Positions 50,779 through 58,816 of a stretch of DNA of 64,000 nt are shown piece by piece. Position numbers and translations under genes: made by a program. The stretch covers positions 434,001-498,000 of the forward strand of contig NZ_VZOV01000002.1 in assembly GCF_008801915.1 (NCBI RefSeq), in the 5' to 3' direction. The notes below the pieces were generated by a model. That model saw only the letters and a list, made by a program, of their open reading frames with translations. It had not been told where the DNA came from and did not search any database. This DNA is from Cupriavidus gilardii. GTDB lineage: Bacteria > Pseudomonadota > Gammaproteobacteria > Burkholderiales > Burkholderiaceae. The first letter of the stretch is position 1; every line of letters starts with the position of its first letter.

Positions 50779-53700
50779 TTACGCGAAGCGCTCGATCTGG
50801 CAGACCGTCGTCTTGGTTTCCTGCATCATCGTCACCGCGTCATAGCCATACGTGGTCGCCGTGTTGACCGCCTCGCCCCGCACGATCGGATGCGCACCGT
50901 CCGGGTAGTAGTCCAGCATGTCCTTGCCCTGCCACCAGCCCGAGAAGTGGAACGGGATGAAGGCGGTATCCGGGCCGACGCGCTCGGTCACCAGCGCGCG
51001 CACCTTCAGCGTGGCGCCGGTCGGCGTCTTGACCCAGCAGTAGTCGCCGTTGCGGATGCCGCGTGCGGAGGCAGCGCGCGGATTGATCTCGACGAAGTTC
51101 TCCTGCTGCAGCTCGGCCAGCCACGGGTTCGAACGCGTTTCCTCGCCGCCGCCCTCGTATTCGACCAGACGGCCGGAGGTCAGGACGATCGGGAACTTCT
51201 CGTGGACCTTGTTCTCGATGTTGCGCTGCTGCACGGTCTTGTACAGCGTCGGCAGGCGCCAGAACGCCATCTTGTCGTCGTGGGTCGGATACTTGGCGAC
51301 CATGTCCGGACGGGTCGAGTACAGCGGCTCGCGGTGCTGCGGAATCGGATCCGGGAAGTTCCACACGACGGCACGCGCCTTGGCGTTGCCGAACGGATGG
51401 CAGCCGTGCACCTTCAGCACGACGCGCTGGATGCCGCCCGACAGGTCGGTCTTCCAGTTCTTGCCCTCGGCCGCCTGCTTCTCGGCATCGGTCAGGTCGT
51501 CCCACCAGCCCAGCTTCTTCAGCAGCACGTGGTCGAACTCGGGATAGCCGGTGGTGATCTCCGCGCCGACCGAGTGCGAGCCGTCCTCGGCCAGCAGGCT
51601 GACGCCGTCGCGCTCCACGCCGAAGTTCGCGCGGAAGTTGCCGCCGCCGTCCATCACGTGCCGGGTGGTGTCGTACAGGTTCGGCGAGCCCGGGTGCTTT
51701 AGTTCCGGCGTGCCGTAGCACGGCCACGGCAGGCCGAAGTAGTCGCCGGTCAGGTCGTAGCCGGTGGCCGCGTCCTTGCCGCCCTTGCAGCGCAGCGTCT
51801 TGACGTCGAACATGTGCATGTTCTTCATATGCGCCTTCAGCCGTTCCGGCGACTGGCCGGTATAGCCGATGGTCCAGTTCGACTTGTTGATCTCGCGCAG
51901 GATCGACTCGGGCTCCGGCTCCATCCAGGTACGGCCGGCGCGCTTGACCTCGATCATCTTGAAATTGCGCGACAGCTCCTTGCCGAAGCCCAGCTTGTCG
52001 GCGAAGGCCTGCATGATCGTGTGGTCGGGCATCGATTCGAACAGCGGCTCGATGACCTTCTCGCGCCATTGCAGCGAGCGGTTCGACGCGGTGCACGAGC
52101 CCGAGGTCTCGAACTGCGTGGCGGCCGGCAGCAGATAGACGGCGCGGTTCGGATTGACCTTGTCGCCCTCGGCCGGCGGCATGTTGGCCATCGCCGCGGT
52201 GGCGGACGGATACGGATCGATCACGACCAGCAGGTCCAGCTTGTCGAGCGCCTTCTTCATCTCCAGGCCGCGCGTCTGCGAGTTCGGCGCATGGCCCCAG
52301 AAGAACACACCGCGGACGTTGTTGTCCTGGTCGATCAGGTCGCTCTTCTCGGTGACGATATCGATCCAGCGCGACACCGTGGTGCCGGACTTCTCCATCA
52401 TCGCCTGCGAGGGGAACTGCGACTTGATCCACTCGTAGTCGACGCCCCAGACCGCGGCGTAGTGCTTCCACGCGCCGGTGGCCAGGCCGTAGTAGCCCGG
52501 CAGCGAGTCCGGGTTCGGGCCGACGTCGGTCGCGCCCTGCACGTTGTCGTGGCCGCGGAAGATGTTGGCGCCGCCGCCCGACACGCCGATGTTGCCCAGC
52601 GCCAGCTGCACGATGCACGAGGCGCGCACCATCGCATTGCCGATCGTGTGCTGGGTCTGGCCCATGCACCAGACCAGCGTGCTGGGCCGGTTCTTGGCCA
52701 TGGTCTCGGCGACCTTGTAGACCTGTTCCTCGGGCACGCCGCAGGCCTCTTCCACCTTGTCCGGCGTCCACTTGGCCAGCACTTCCTCGCGCACCTTGTC
52801 CATGCCATAGACGCGCTGACGGATGTACTCCTTGTCTTCCCAGCCGTTGTTGAAGATGTGGTACAGCACGCCGAACAGGAACGGAATGTCGGTGCCCGAG
52901 CGGATGCGGACGTACTGCTCGGCCTTGGCGGCGGTGCGGGTGTAGCGCGGATCGACCACGATCACCTTGCAGCCGTTCTCCTTGGCATGCAGCAGATGCA
53001 GCATCGATACCGGGTGCGCCTCGGCCGCGTTCGAGCCGATATACAGCGCCGCCTTGGCGTTCTGCATATCGTTGTACGAATTGGTCATCGCACCGTAGCC
53101 CCAGGTATTGGCCACGCCCGCGACGGTGGTCGAGTGGCAGATGCGCGCCTGGTGGTCGGTGTTGTTGGTGCCGAAGAACGACACCCACTTGCGCAGCAGA
53201 TACGACTGCTCGTTGCTGTGCTTGGACGAGCCGATGAAGAACATCGAATCCGGGCCGGTCTCCTGGCGGATCTGCTTCATCTTCGCGGTGATCTCGTCCA
53301 GCGCCTGGTCCCAGCTGATGCGCTGGTACTTGCCGTTGACGAGCTTCATCGGGTATTTGAGGCGGTACTCGCCGTGGCCGTGCTCGCGCAGCGCCGCACC
53401 CTTGGCGCAGTGCGCGCCCATGTTGATCGGCGAATCGAACACCGGCTCCTGGCGGACCCAGACGCCGTTCTGCACGACCGCATCCACCGCGCAGCCGACC
53501 GAGCAATGGCCGCAGACGGTGCGGCGCACGACGATGTCGCCCTTGCCGTTGCCGGCGGCCTTGCCGTCGGCCGCATCGGCCTTGCGGATCAGCGTCAGTT
53601 GCGAGGCCGCGAGGCCCGCGCCGACGCCGATGCCGGAGCGCTTCAGGAAGCTGCGGCGGTCCATCGTCGGCATCGCGCCGGCGAGGCTCGTGGCCAGTCG

Positions 53701-53808
53701 TGCCGACAGGCGTGCGGACGAAGCGGCGGCCGGCTGAGCGGACGCGAGTCGATCAACGCGCTGCGCAGGGGCGCCGCCCTGGGCCGCGTGCTTGCGGGTC
53801 AGAATCAT
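50779..53808 (-). CDS. fdhA: Formate dehydrogenase catalytic subunit (molybdo-bis-MGD, Cys type, Tat-exported)
   Basis: A 1009-residue molybdopterin oxidoreductase oxidising formate in the periplasm. The twin-arginine signal is DRRSFLKRSG (R51-R52), after a ~50-residue leader. The [4Fe-4S] site is C99-x2-C102-x3-C106-x27-C134. The Mo ligand is a cysteine, C224 in ARICHSTTVAG, where E. coli FdnG has selenocysteine. MGD-binding blocks include GSNAAEAHPVSMLHLLHAKE and GSGGG-like GVSGGGANIFRGHDNVQGAT. The ATG at 53806-53808 has GAGGTGA upstream; an internal ATG at residue 46 has none. Length is normal. Confidence 0.96.
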   Translation of the reverse strand: MILTRKHAAQGGAPAQRVDRLASAQPAAASSARLSARLATSLAGAMPTMDRRSFLKRSGIGVGAGLAASQLTLIRKADAADGKAAGNGKGDIVVRRTVCGHCSVGCAVDAVVQNGVWVRQEPVFDSPINMGAHCAKGAALREHGHGEYRLKYPMKLVNGKYQRISWDQALDEITAKMKQIRQETGPDSMFFIGSSKHSNEQSYLLRKWVSFFGTNNTDHQARICHSTTVAGVANTWGYGAMTNSYNDMQNAKAALYIGSNAAEAHPVSMLHLLHAKENGCKVIVVDPRYTRTAAKAEQYVRIRSGTDIPFLFGVLYHIFNNGWEDKEYIRQRVYGMDKVREEVLAKWTPDKVEEACGVPEEQVYKVAETMAKNRPSTLVWCMGQTQHTIGNAMVRASCIVQLALGNIGVSGGGANIFRGHDNVQGATDVGPNPDSLPGYYGLATGAWKHYAAVWGVDYEWIKSQFPSQAMMEKSGTTVSRWIDIVTEKSDLIDQDNNVRGVFFWGHAPNSQTRGLEMKKALDKLDLLVVIDPYPSATAAMANMPPAEGDKVNPNRAVYLLPAATQFETSGSCTASNRSLQWREKVIEPLFESMPDHTIMQAFADKLGFGKELSRNFKMIEVKRAGRTWMEPEPESILREINKSNWTIGYTGQSPERLKAHMKNMHMFDVKTLRCKGGKDAATGYDLTGDYFGLPWPCYGTPELKHPGSPNLYDTTRHVMDGGGNFRANFGVERDGVSLLAEDGSHSVGAEITTGYPEFDHVLLKKLGWWDDLTDAEKQAAEGKNWKTDLSGGIQRVVLKVHGCHPFGNAKARAVVWNFPDPIPQHREPLYSTRPDMVAKYPTHDDKMAFWRLPTLYKTVQQRNIENKVHEKFPIVLTSGRLVEYEGGGEETRSNPWLAELQQENFVEINPRAASARGIRNGDYCWVKTPTGATLKVRALVTERVGPDTAFIPFHFSGWWQGKDMLDYYPDGAHPIVRGEAVNTATTYGYDAVTMMQETKTTVCQIERFA

Positions 53809-53908
53809 GTGTCACCTCGGGAAAGGTACGAAGCGGGTAAAGGCGATATCGCGAGATGCGGCCGCGCCGGGATGACTGGCATCACGGCGAACCGGCAAAT
53901 CGCGGGGC

Positions 53909-54118
53909 TTATACCAGCGTCGTCCGGTAATACTTCCGTACGTGTTCAGAGACACGGTAACCGTTGCTGTCGGCAGCAGTGGGTTCCGGCGCGGGGATCG
54001 CACCGGCGGGGGCGGCAGGAGTGCGCGCGGTCAGGGCCGCGGCACCCGCGGCGGCGGCGACGACGCCAGCGCCCGCGAGGAAATGGCGACGTGCGACCCG
54101 GGTTTCCTTCTCTTTCAT
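53909..54118 (-). CDS. Formate dehydrogenase-region Tat-signal small protein
   Basis: A 69-residue protein with a twin-arginine motif (VARRHFLAGAG), an Ala-rich hydrophobic stretch and a short mature end with SEHVRKYYRTTLV. This matches the small 'formate dehydrogenase region TAT target' family found beside such loci. Its function is not known. AGGAG lies 7 nt before the ATG (54116-54118), and the end is 100 nt upstream of the catalytic subunit. It could bring a partner through the Tat pathway or act as a tiny complex subunit. Confidence 0.88.
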   Translation of the reverse strand: MKEKETRVARRHFLAGAGVVAAAAGAAALTARTPAAPAGAIPAPEPTAADSNGYRVSEHVRKYYRTTLV

Positions 54119-54130
54119 GGGGGGGCTCCT

Positions 54131-54145
54131 CGGTAATATTTACCG
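54131..54145. promoter_or_regulatory. Inverted repeat before the Tat-signal gene
   Basis: CGGTAATATTTACCG is a perfect inverted repeat (6-bp arms, 3-nt centre) 12 nt upstream of the ATG, overlapping the ribosome-binding region, and followed by a further GGTAATCGGTAA on the minus strand. It may be an operator or a translational hairpin. It lies in the AT-rich 265-nt gap between the chaperone and Tat-signal genes. Confidence 0.4.
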
Positions 54146-54383
54146 ATTACCAATCTAGTTATGCATTGTTTTGCGTATTGTAGATCGATATGCACGCAAT
54201 GACCATGCTGACCGCGGGTTTATCCTGATTTTCCGTAATCATGGCGCTGTGCATCAAATGTCTTGAGACATGTCGTTGCACACCACACGCTGGCACCCGC
54301 ATCCGCATCGCGACATCTCGTTCCGCACGCCAACTCGCGTTTATCGGCTCGCCGAGCCGCCCGCTTTAGCGCTGTCACGCATA

Positions 54384-55016
54384 TCAATGCATCTCCATCG
54401 CGACCGCCTCGACGGCCGCGAACGACTTCAGCAATTCCGCCGCACGCGCATAGAAGCGCGCGCCCGGATGCGCGATCACCGCATCGCACAGCGACTCGAC
54501 CCACGGCTGCAGATGGCGCGCGAAGAAACGCTGCTGCTCGCCGAGGTTCGACACCGAGAGGTCGTCGCCGGCGATCAGGAAGCGCATCACCTCGCATAGC
54601 GTCGCGATATGGTCCTCGGGTTCGCTGACGCCTTCATGACGCTCGAGCCCGTAGCGCGCCAGGTCCTCTCGCACCGCGACCAGCGGGCGCTCGTGCAGGA
54701 AGCCGGTCTGGTAGTACGAGCCGTACAGGAAGATGTCGGGCTTGCCGATGCCGACGAAGAGCTGCTGGTATTCGTCCGCGGCCTCCGCCTCGGTGGTGCC
54801 CGCCGCGGCTTCGCCCAGCGCATTCCACGCCTGGCCAAGCGGGCTGCCGGCATCGTCGGCAGGAGCGCGATTGGCGGCGATATGGTGCAGCAGCGCCGCG
54901 TCGGGGGCGCGATAGAACAGCGTGGCCAGCAGGCCGTAGAGGTCGGCGCGGGCGGTGTCTTCGGCCTGGTCCGTGGGAGCGGATTCGGTAAGGCGGATCG
55001 GTCGGGTATCGCTCAT
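54384..55016 (-). CDS. TorD-family molecular chaperone
   Basis: A 210-residue all-helical protein of the TorD/DmsD/NarJ chaperone group. Characteristic parts are ARADLYGLLATLFYRAPDAA, ADEYQQLFVGIGKPDIFLYG and GSYYQTGFLHERPLVAVRED, then VSEPEDHIATLCEVMRFLIA (the EPxDHI motif). It probably binds the Tat signal of the catalytic subunit until the Mo cofactor is inserted. The ATG at 55014-55016 is chosen because it begins MSDTRPIRLTES, matching family length; the longer frame to 55127 runs through a palindrome. Confidence 0.9.
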   Translation of the reverse strand: MSDTRPIRLTESAPTDQAEDTARADLYGLLATLFYRAPDAALLHHIAANRAPADDAGSPLGQAWNALGEAAAGTTEAEAADEYQQLFVGIGKPDIFLYGSYYQTGFLHERPLVAVREDLARYGLERHEGVSEPEDHIATLCEVMRFLIAGDDLSVSNLGEQQRFFARHLQPWVESLCDAVIAHPGARFYARAAELLKSFAAVEAVAMEMH

Positions 55017-55089
55017 CGTTCGGCGGGTCGGGTCGTAGGCGGGGTTGAAAACGTTGGGGCGTGTCGTCGGCGGGGCTGCCTCTCCCCTG

Positions 55090-55176
55090 CCCCTCTCCCG
55101 CCCGCGGGAGAGGGGAGGCATCCGCATGCGCCATCGGATGGCCTTTCACTGTCCTCTCCCGCTCGCGGGAGAGGAC
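55090..55176. repeat. Pair of perfect REP-like palindromes
   Basis: CCCCTCTCCCGC-CC-GCGGGAGAGGGG (55090-55115) and GTCCTCTCCCGC-TC-GCGGGAGAGGAC (55151-55176), each with 12-bp perfect arms and a 2-nt centre. They fill the gap between the poly-ferredoxin and chaperone genes. The same core, CCTCTCCC/GGGAGAGG, recurs in weaker copies at 25741 and 30981. Likely dispersed intergenic palindromes, in a BIME-like pair. Confidence 0.85.
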
Positions 55177-55206
55177 CGGGGAGACGGTACGCCGCAGCGG
55201 ATCGGA

Positions 55207-57363
55207 CTACTGCAACGTCGCGCCGGTCGCGGCGCCGGTGTCCTTCTCGATCATGTCGACGACCCGGCAGTCGCTGCACATCTTCAGGCGATCGGCAGCG
55301 GCGCCGGCGAAGGCCGGATGGCCGGCCAGACGTCCCAGCATCGCCTCGACCATCTGCGCGGTGCCGAATGGCTTGGCGCAGCGGATGCAGTGGAAGGGCC
55401 TGGTCTCGTGCAGCGTGACGGGCTGGCGCACGCCATCGCCGGTCAGCAGCCGCGGCACCAGCGTGATCGCGTCTTCCGGGCAGGTCCGCTCGCACAGGCC
55501 GCACTGCACGCAGTTGCGCTCGAGGAAGGACAACACCGGGCGCTCGCTGTTGTCGCGCAGCGCCTGCGACGGACAGGAGCCGACGCAGGCCATGCACAAC
55601 GTGCAGCGGCCGGTGTCCACCTGCACCGCGCCCAGCGGCGCGCCAGTGGGCAGCGGCACGGTCTCGGCCGGCAGCGGCGCATGCGCGGCCAGGTGGTCGA
55701 GCGCGAAGCCCAGCGTTTCGCGCTTGGCCGCCGCGGCGTGGAACGCGGCCGCGGGCAGCGCCGCCTGGTTTGGCTTCAGCGCGGCAAGCGCACGATCGAG
55801 CGAGCCGGCATCGGGGGCGTCGATCAGCGTAAGGAACTCGCCGCGATAGCCCAGGCCCGCGAGGATGGCCTGAGCCACGCCCATCTGCTCGGCCAGCGCC
55901 GTGCGATATTGCGGCGCCTCGTCGCCGGTCAGCATCACCGCGACGCGGTCCGCGCCCCAGGCGATCGCCGCCAGCCACAGTTCAAGGCCAACCGAGGCGG
56001 GATGGAACAGGCCGACCGGAATCACGTTCGGCGCGATGCCGCCGAGCCGGCCCGCGCGCGCCTCGCGGCCGAGCGCGAGAATGCGCGGGTCGCCGTGTTC
56101 CTGCCCATGCAGCAGCAGCACGGCATCGCGGCCGCCAGCCTGCCGGTAGGTCGACAGCAGCGTGCGCAGGCGCCGGCCCTGATGATCGGGCTTCGGATAC
56201 GCATAGCTGATCGCGCCGGTCGGGCAGACCGTGGTGCACGCCCCGCAGCCCACGCACAGATTCGGCGCGACCTCGATGCGGCCCTTGCCGTCCTGCCAGC
56301 GCGAACCGATCGCCTCGGCCGAACAGACGTCGATACACGCCGAGCAGCCGGTGGTCCGGTTGCGGCCGTGCGCGCACAGCGATTCCTTGTACTGGAAGAA
56401 CTTGGGCTTCTCGAATTCGCCGACCAGCTGCGTCGCGGTCAGCGCCATCCGCTGCTGCCGCAGCGGGTCAGCGCCCGCATGCAGATAGCCCTGCGGCGGC
56501 GCATGCCGGCCGAAGAACGGACTGTCGTTCAAATCGAAGACCAGGTCGAAGCGCTCGCTGACGGTGGCGGCGGGCCGGTCGAAGTCGATCGCCGCGGCCG
56601 CGCCGCACGCCTTGACGCAGTCGCGGTGCGCGGTGCAGCGGCTCAGGTCGATCTGGTAGCTGAAGTCGATCGCGCCTTCGGGGCAGGCGTCGATGCAGGC
56701 ATTGCAGCGCGTGCACAGGTCCAGGTCGATCGGATTGGCGCGGCCCGCGCCGGTTTCCCAGCTGGCCTCGAAGGCGCCGAGCCAGCCGGTCAGCTTGTCG
56801 AGCCGGCCGCTGTGGACCGGATAGTCGCGCATTGCCGGCGGCGCCGCGCCGTCCAGAGCGCCCGCGCCGGCAGCACTCAGCAGCACCGTCACCTGCAGGC
56901 CCGCCTCGCCGAGACGGTCCGCCCAGGGCAGCGCCCGCGCGGCCGGACCGATCACCAGCACGCTGCCGGCCGAGCGGTATTCGACCACCGGCACCGGGTC
57001 CGGGTCGGGCAGCGCCGCGGCGGCGAGCAGCGCCGCGATCTTGGCGTTGGCGGTGCGCGGGTCCTTGTGCGCGCCGCGCGACCAGCCACCGGTCTCACGG
57101 ATATTGACGAAGCGCACCGGCGCGGTGACGACGCCGTCGGCCTGCGTCTTCGCGGCCAGTTCGGTGAACAGCGGGCGTTCCTGCGTGCAGGCGACGATCA
57201 CGTCTTCGGTGCCATCGAGCGCGGCGGTGAAGGCGCCGACCTCGCGGCGGCACAGCAGGCGGTGGACTTTCAGCGGGGCGGCGCCCGGCTGGATGGAGGC
57301 ATCCGACAGTACCGCCCCGTCAAGCGGCATGGTGTCGTTGCAATTGCAGATCAGCGTCGGCAT
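55207..57363 (-). CDS. Large 4Fe-4S poly-ferredoxin of the formate dehydrogenase locus
   Basis: A 718-residue iron-sulfur protein with at least six cysteine clusters: CTRCNACIDACPEGAIDF, CTAHRDCVKACG, CAHGRNRTTGCSACIDVC, CVGCGACTTVCPTGAISY, CTLCMACVGSCPSQALRD and CVQCGLCERTCPEDAITL. A CNC pair lies near the start and CSDC near the end. A middle region (HdrA-like, GSVLVIGPAARALPWADRLG) resembles a nucleotide-binding fold. Similar proteins sit in Burkholderiaceae formate dehydrogenase clusters as '4Fe-4S binding protein'; the electron partner is unknown. It lies between the DUF3306 gene and the chaperone gene, the latter across two palindromes. Confidence 0.9.
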   Translation of the reverse strand: MPTLICNCNDTMPLDGAVLSDASIQPGAAPLKVHRLLCRREVGAFTAALDGTEDVIVACTQERPLFTELAAKTQADGVVTAPVRFVNIRETGGWSRGAHKDPRTANAKIAALLAAAALPDPDPVPVVEYRSAGSVLVIGPAARALPWADRLGEAGLQVTVLLSAAGAGALDGAAPPAMRDYPVHSGRLDKLTGWLGAFEASWETGAGRANPIDLDLCTRCNACIDACPEGAIDFSYQIDLSRCTAHRDCVKACGAAAAIDFDRPAATVSERFDLVFDLNDSPFFGRHAPPQGYLHAGADPLRQQRMALTATQLVGEFEKPKFFQYKESLCAHGRNRTTGCSACIDVCSAEAIGSRWQDGKGRIEVAPNLCVGCGACTTVCPTGAISYAYPKPDHQGRRLRTLLSTYRQAGGRDAVLLLHGQEHGDPRILALGREARAGRLGGIAPNVIPVGLFHPASVGLELWLAAIAWGADRVAVMLTGDEAPQYRTALAEQMGVAQAILAGLGYRGEFLTLIDAPDAGSLDRALAALKPNQAALPAAAFHAAAAKRETLGFALDHLAAHAPLPAETVPLPTGAPLGAVQVDTGRCTLCMACVGSCPSQALRDNSERPVLSFLERNCVQCGLCERTCPEDAITLVPRLLTGDGVRQPVTLHETRPFHCIRCAKPFGTAQMVEAMLGRLAGHPAFAGAAADRLKMCSDCRVVDMIEKDTGAATGATLQ

Positions 57364-57464
57364 GGTCGGTACAGCTGGCCGGCTTGTCGGTCCGCTTCTG
57401 TCGAGCGGGTCCGCGCCGGCGGTTTGTGGGGGAGTGACATTGTAGGCCCGAGGCCGGGCCGGGG

Positions 57465-58157
57465 CTACGCAGGTTTGTCCGTAGCTGGTCCGGTATGCCG
57501 CACGGCCGCGGCGACATCGGCCGCCGGAGCGGGTGCGGTTTGCGCCCCGGCTTGCGCGCCGGTCTGCGCCTGCATGCCGTGCTCGGCGCCGTCGTCCGGG
57601 GCTGCCTGCCCCTTGCCTTCCGGCTCGCCGGTGCCGTCCTCGGGGACATCAACGGACGATTCGGCCGGGGCTTGAGCGTCGTCGACTGAAGCCAGGTCCC
57701 GAGGGCCGGCTGCGGTGCCGGCCTCTTGCGCTTGCTCGATCGGATCGAACAGGCCCAGCGTCTCGGACTGGCGCAGGCGCCGCAGCACATCCGGCGGAAT
57801 CGGGTCGGGCTTGCTGTAGTCGTCGATATAGATGTCGAGCCCGTCCATCACATTGAAATGCGGGTCGGCGAACAGCGTTTTCAGCGCGGCACGCTTGACG
57901 GTCTCGTCGACGCCCTGCGCGACGAAGCGGGCCACGCTGTCGCCGGGCTTGAGCATCGCCACGTCGGCCAGCGTCGGCGCAGGCGGCGCTTCGGCCTCGG
58001 GGACGACGGCACCGGCCGGCGCATCGGTCTTCGCCGGAACGGCAACCGGCGCGGCGGGCGGCGGCGCCGGTTCGGCCGCCACGGCCTTGCCCTCGCGCAC
58101 GGCGGCCTTGCGGCGCGACCAGCGGGACAGGAAGGACGTTTCGGTCGAATCGCTCAT
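57465..58157 (-). CDS. DUF3306 domain protein of the formate dehydrogenase locus
   Basis: A 230-residue protein matching the DUF3306 pattern: FLSRWSRRKAAVREG at the start, a Pro/Ala linker, then the conserved block VAMLKPGDSVARFVAQGVDE, ALKTLFADPHFNVMDGLDIY and IDDYSKPDPIPPDVLRRLRQ. The C-terminal third is low-complexity, Ala/Glu/Gln-rich. The family occurs almost only beside formate dehydrogenase genes and its function is not known; a soluble cytoplasmic protein is expected, as there is no signal peptide. It lies 126 nt after the DUF3305 gene, across a 12-bp repeat array. Confidence 0.9.
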   Translation of the reverse strand: MSDSTETSFLSRWSRRKAAVREGKAVAAEPAPPPAAPVAVPAKTDAPAGAVVPEAEAPPAPTLADVAMLKPGDSVARFVAQGVDETVKRAALKTLFADPHFNVMDGLDIYIDDYSKPDPIPPDVLRRLRQSETLGLFDPIEQAQEAGTAAGPRDLASVDDAQAPAESSVDVPEDGTGEPEGKGQAAPDDGAEHGMQAQTGAQAGAQTAPAPAADVAAAVRHTGPATDKPA

Positions 58158-58210
58158 GATGGAGAGTCGGGCGGCAAAGGGTCGGTCAGCGACATCCGTA
58201 CCGCGGATTT

Positions 58211-58294
58211 CAGTAGCACGTTCAGAGGTGCGCTCGGCAGCGCGTTCGGTGGTGCGTTCAGTGGTGCGCGTTCAGTGGTGCGTTCAGTAGCGCG
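58211..58294. repeat. 12-bp minisatellite, about seven units
   Basis: Units of CAGTGGTGCGTT and close variants start at 58211, 58223, 58235, 58247, 58259 (14-bp unit), 58273 and 58285. Two are identical and the rest differ by a few bases. The DUF3305 stop codon (58284-58286) falls inside the last full unit on the coding strand. Confidence 0.85.
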
Positions 58295-58814
58295 CCCGGT
58301 CCTGCGGCGACTTGAACGACTCCGGCCGCCGCCGCTTCTTCGGCTCGGGCCGGTAGTGCTCGGCCACATAGGCCTGCAGCCAGGCCAGCTGTTCGGGCGC
58401 GAGCGGCACGTTCTCGACCGTCTCGCCGGCGTCGAGCCAGCGTCCGGCCTCGTTGTACGACAGCGAGACGGTCACCGGCAGCGGCCGGCGCCGGTCTTCC
58501 GGCAGCGACTCGTCCATGCGCCACAGCACGAACCAGCACGGCGCGGTGGAGCTCAGGTTCAGATAGTAGCCCTCGGCTTCGTCGCGGAACAGCGCGACCG
58601 GGTAGCCGGGATAGAGCCAGCGCGCGCCCTGGTCGTCCTCGTGCAGGCAGTGCGGCTCGGCGCCGAATGCGCCGAGGTCCGGCACCACCGCCTCGAGCTC
58701 CCATTTCCAGGGTTGCCAGCGGCTGGCCAGCGCGACCTTGCGCATCACCACCGCCATCGTCACCGCGGGACGGCTGCCGGCCGGCGCCGGGACTTCGGAC
58801 TGCATCGGTTCCAT
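58284..58814 (-). CDS. DUF3305 domain protein of the formate dehydrogenase locus
   Basis: A 176-residue protein of the DUF3305 family. Conserved parts are VVMRKVALASRWQPWKWELE, RWLYPGYPVALFRDEAEGYY, LNLSSTAPCWFVLWRMDE and VTVSLSYNEAGRWLDAGETV, then APEQLAWLQAYVAEHYRPEP. It has no signal or membrane helix. It usually pairs with DUF3306, as here, and its role is unknown. The ATG (58812-58814) lies 2 nt after the apbC stop, so it is tightly coupled to apbC. Its stop sits inside a 12-bp repeat array. Confidence 0.9.
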   Translation of the reverse strand: MEPMQSEVPAPAGSRPAVTMAVVMRKVALASRWQPWKWELEAVVPDLGAFGAEPHCLHEDDQGARWLYPGYPVALFRDEAEGYYLNLSSTAPCWFVLWRMDESLPEDRRRPLPVTVSLSYNEAGRWLDAGETVENVPLAPEQLAWLQAYVAEHYRPEPKKRRRPESFKSPQDRARY

Positions 58815-58816
58815 GA

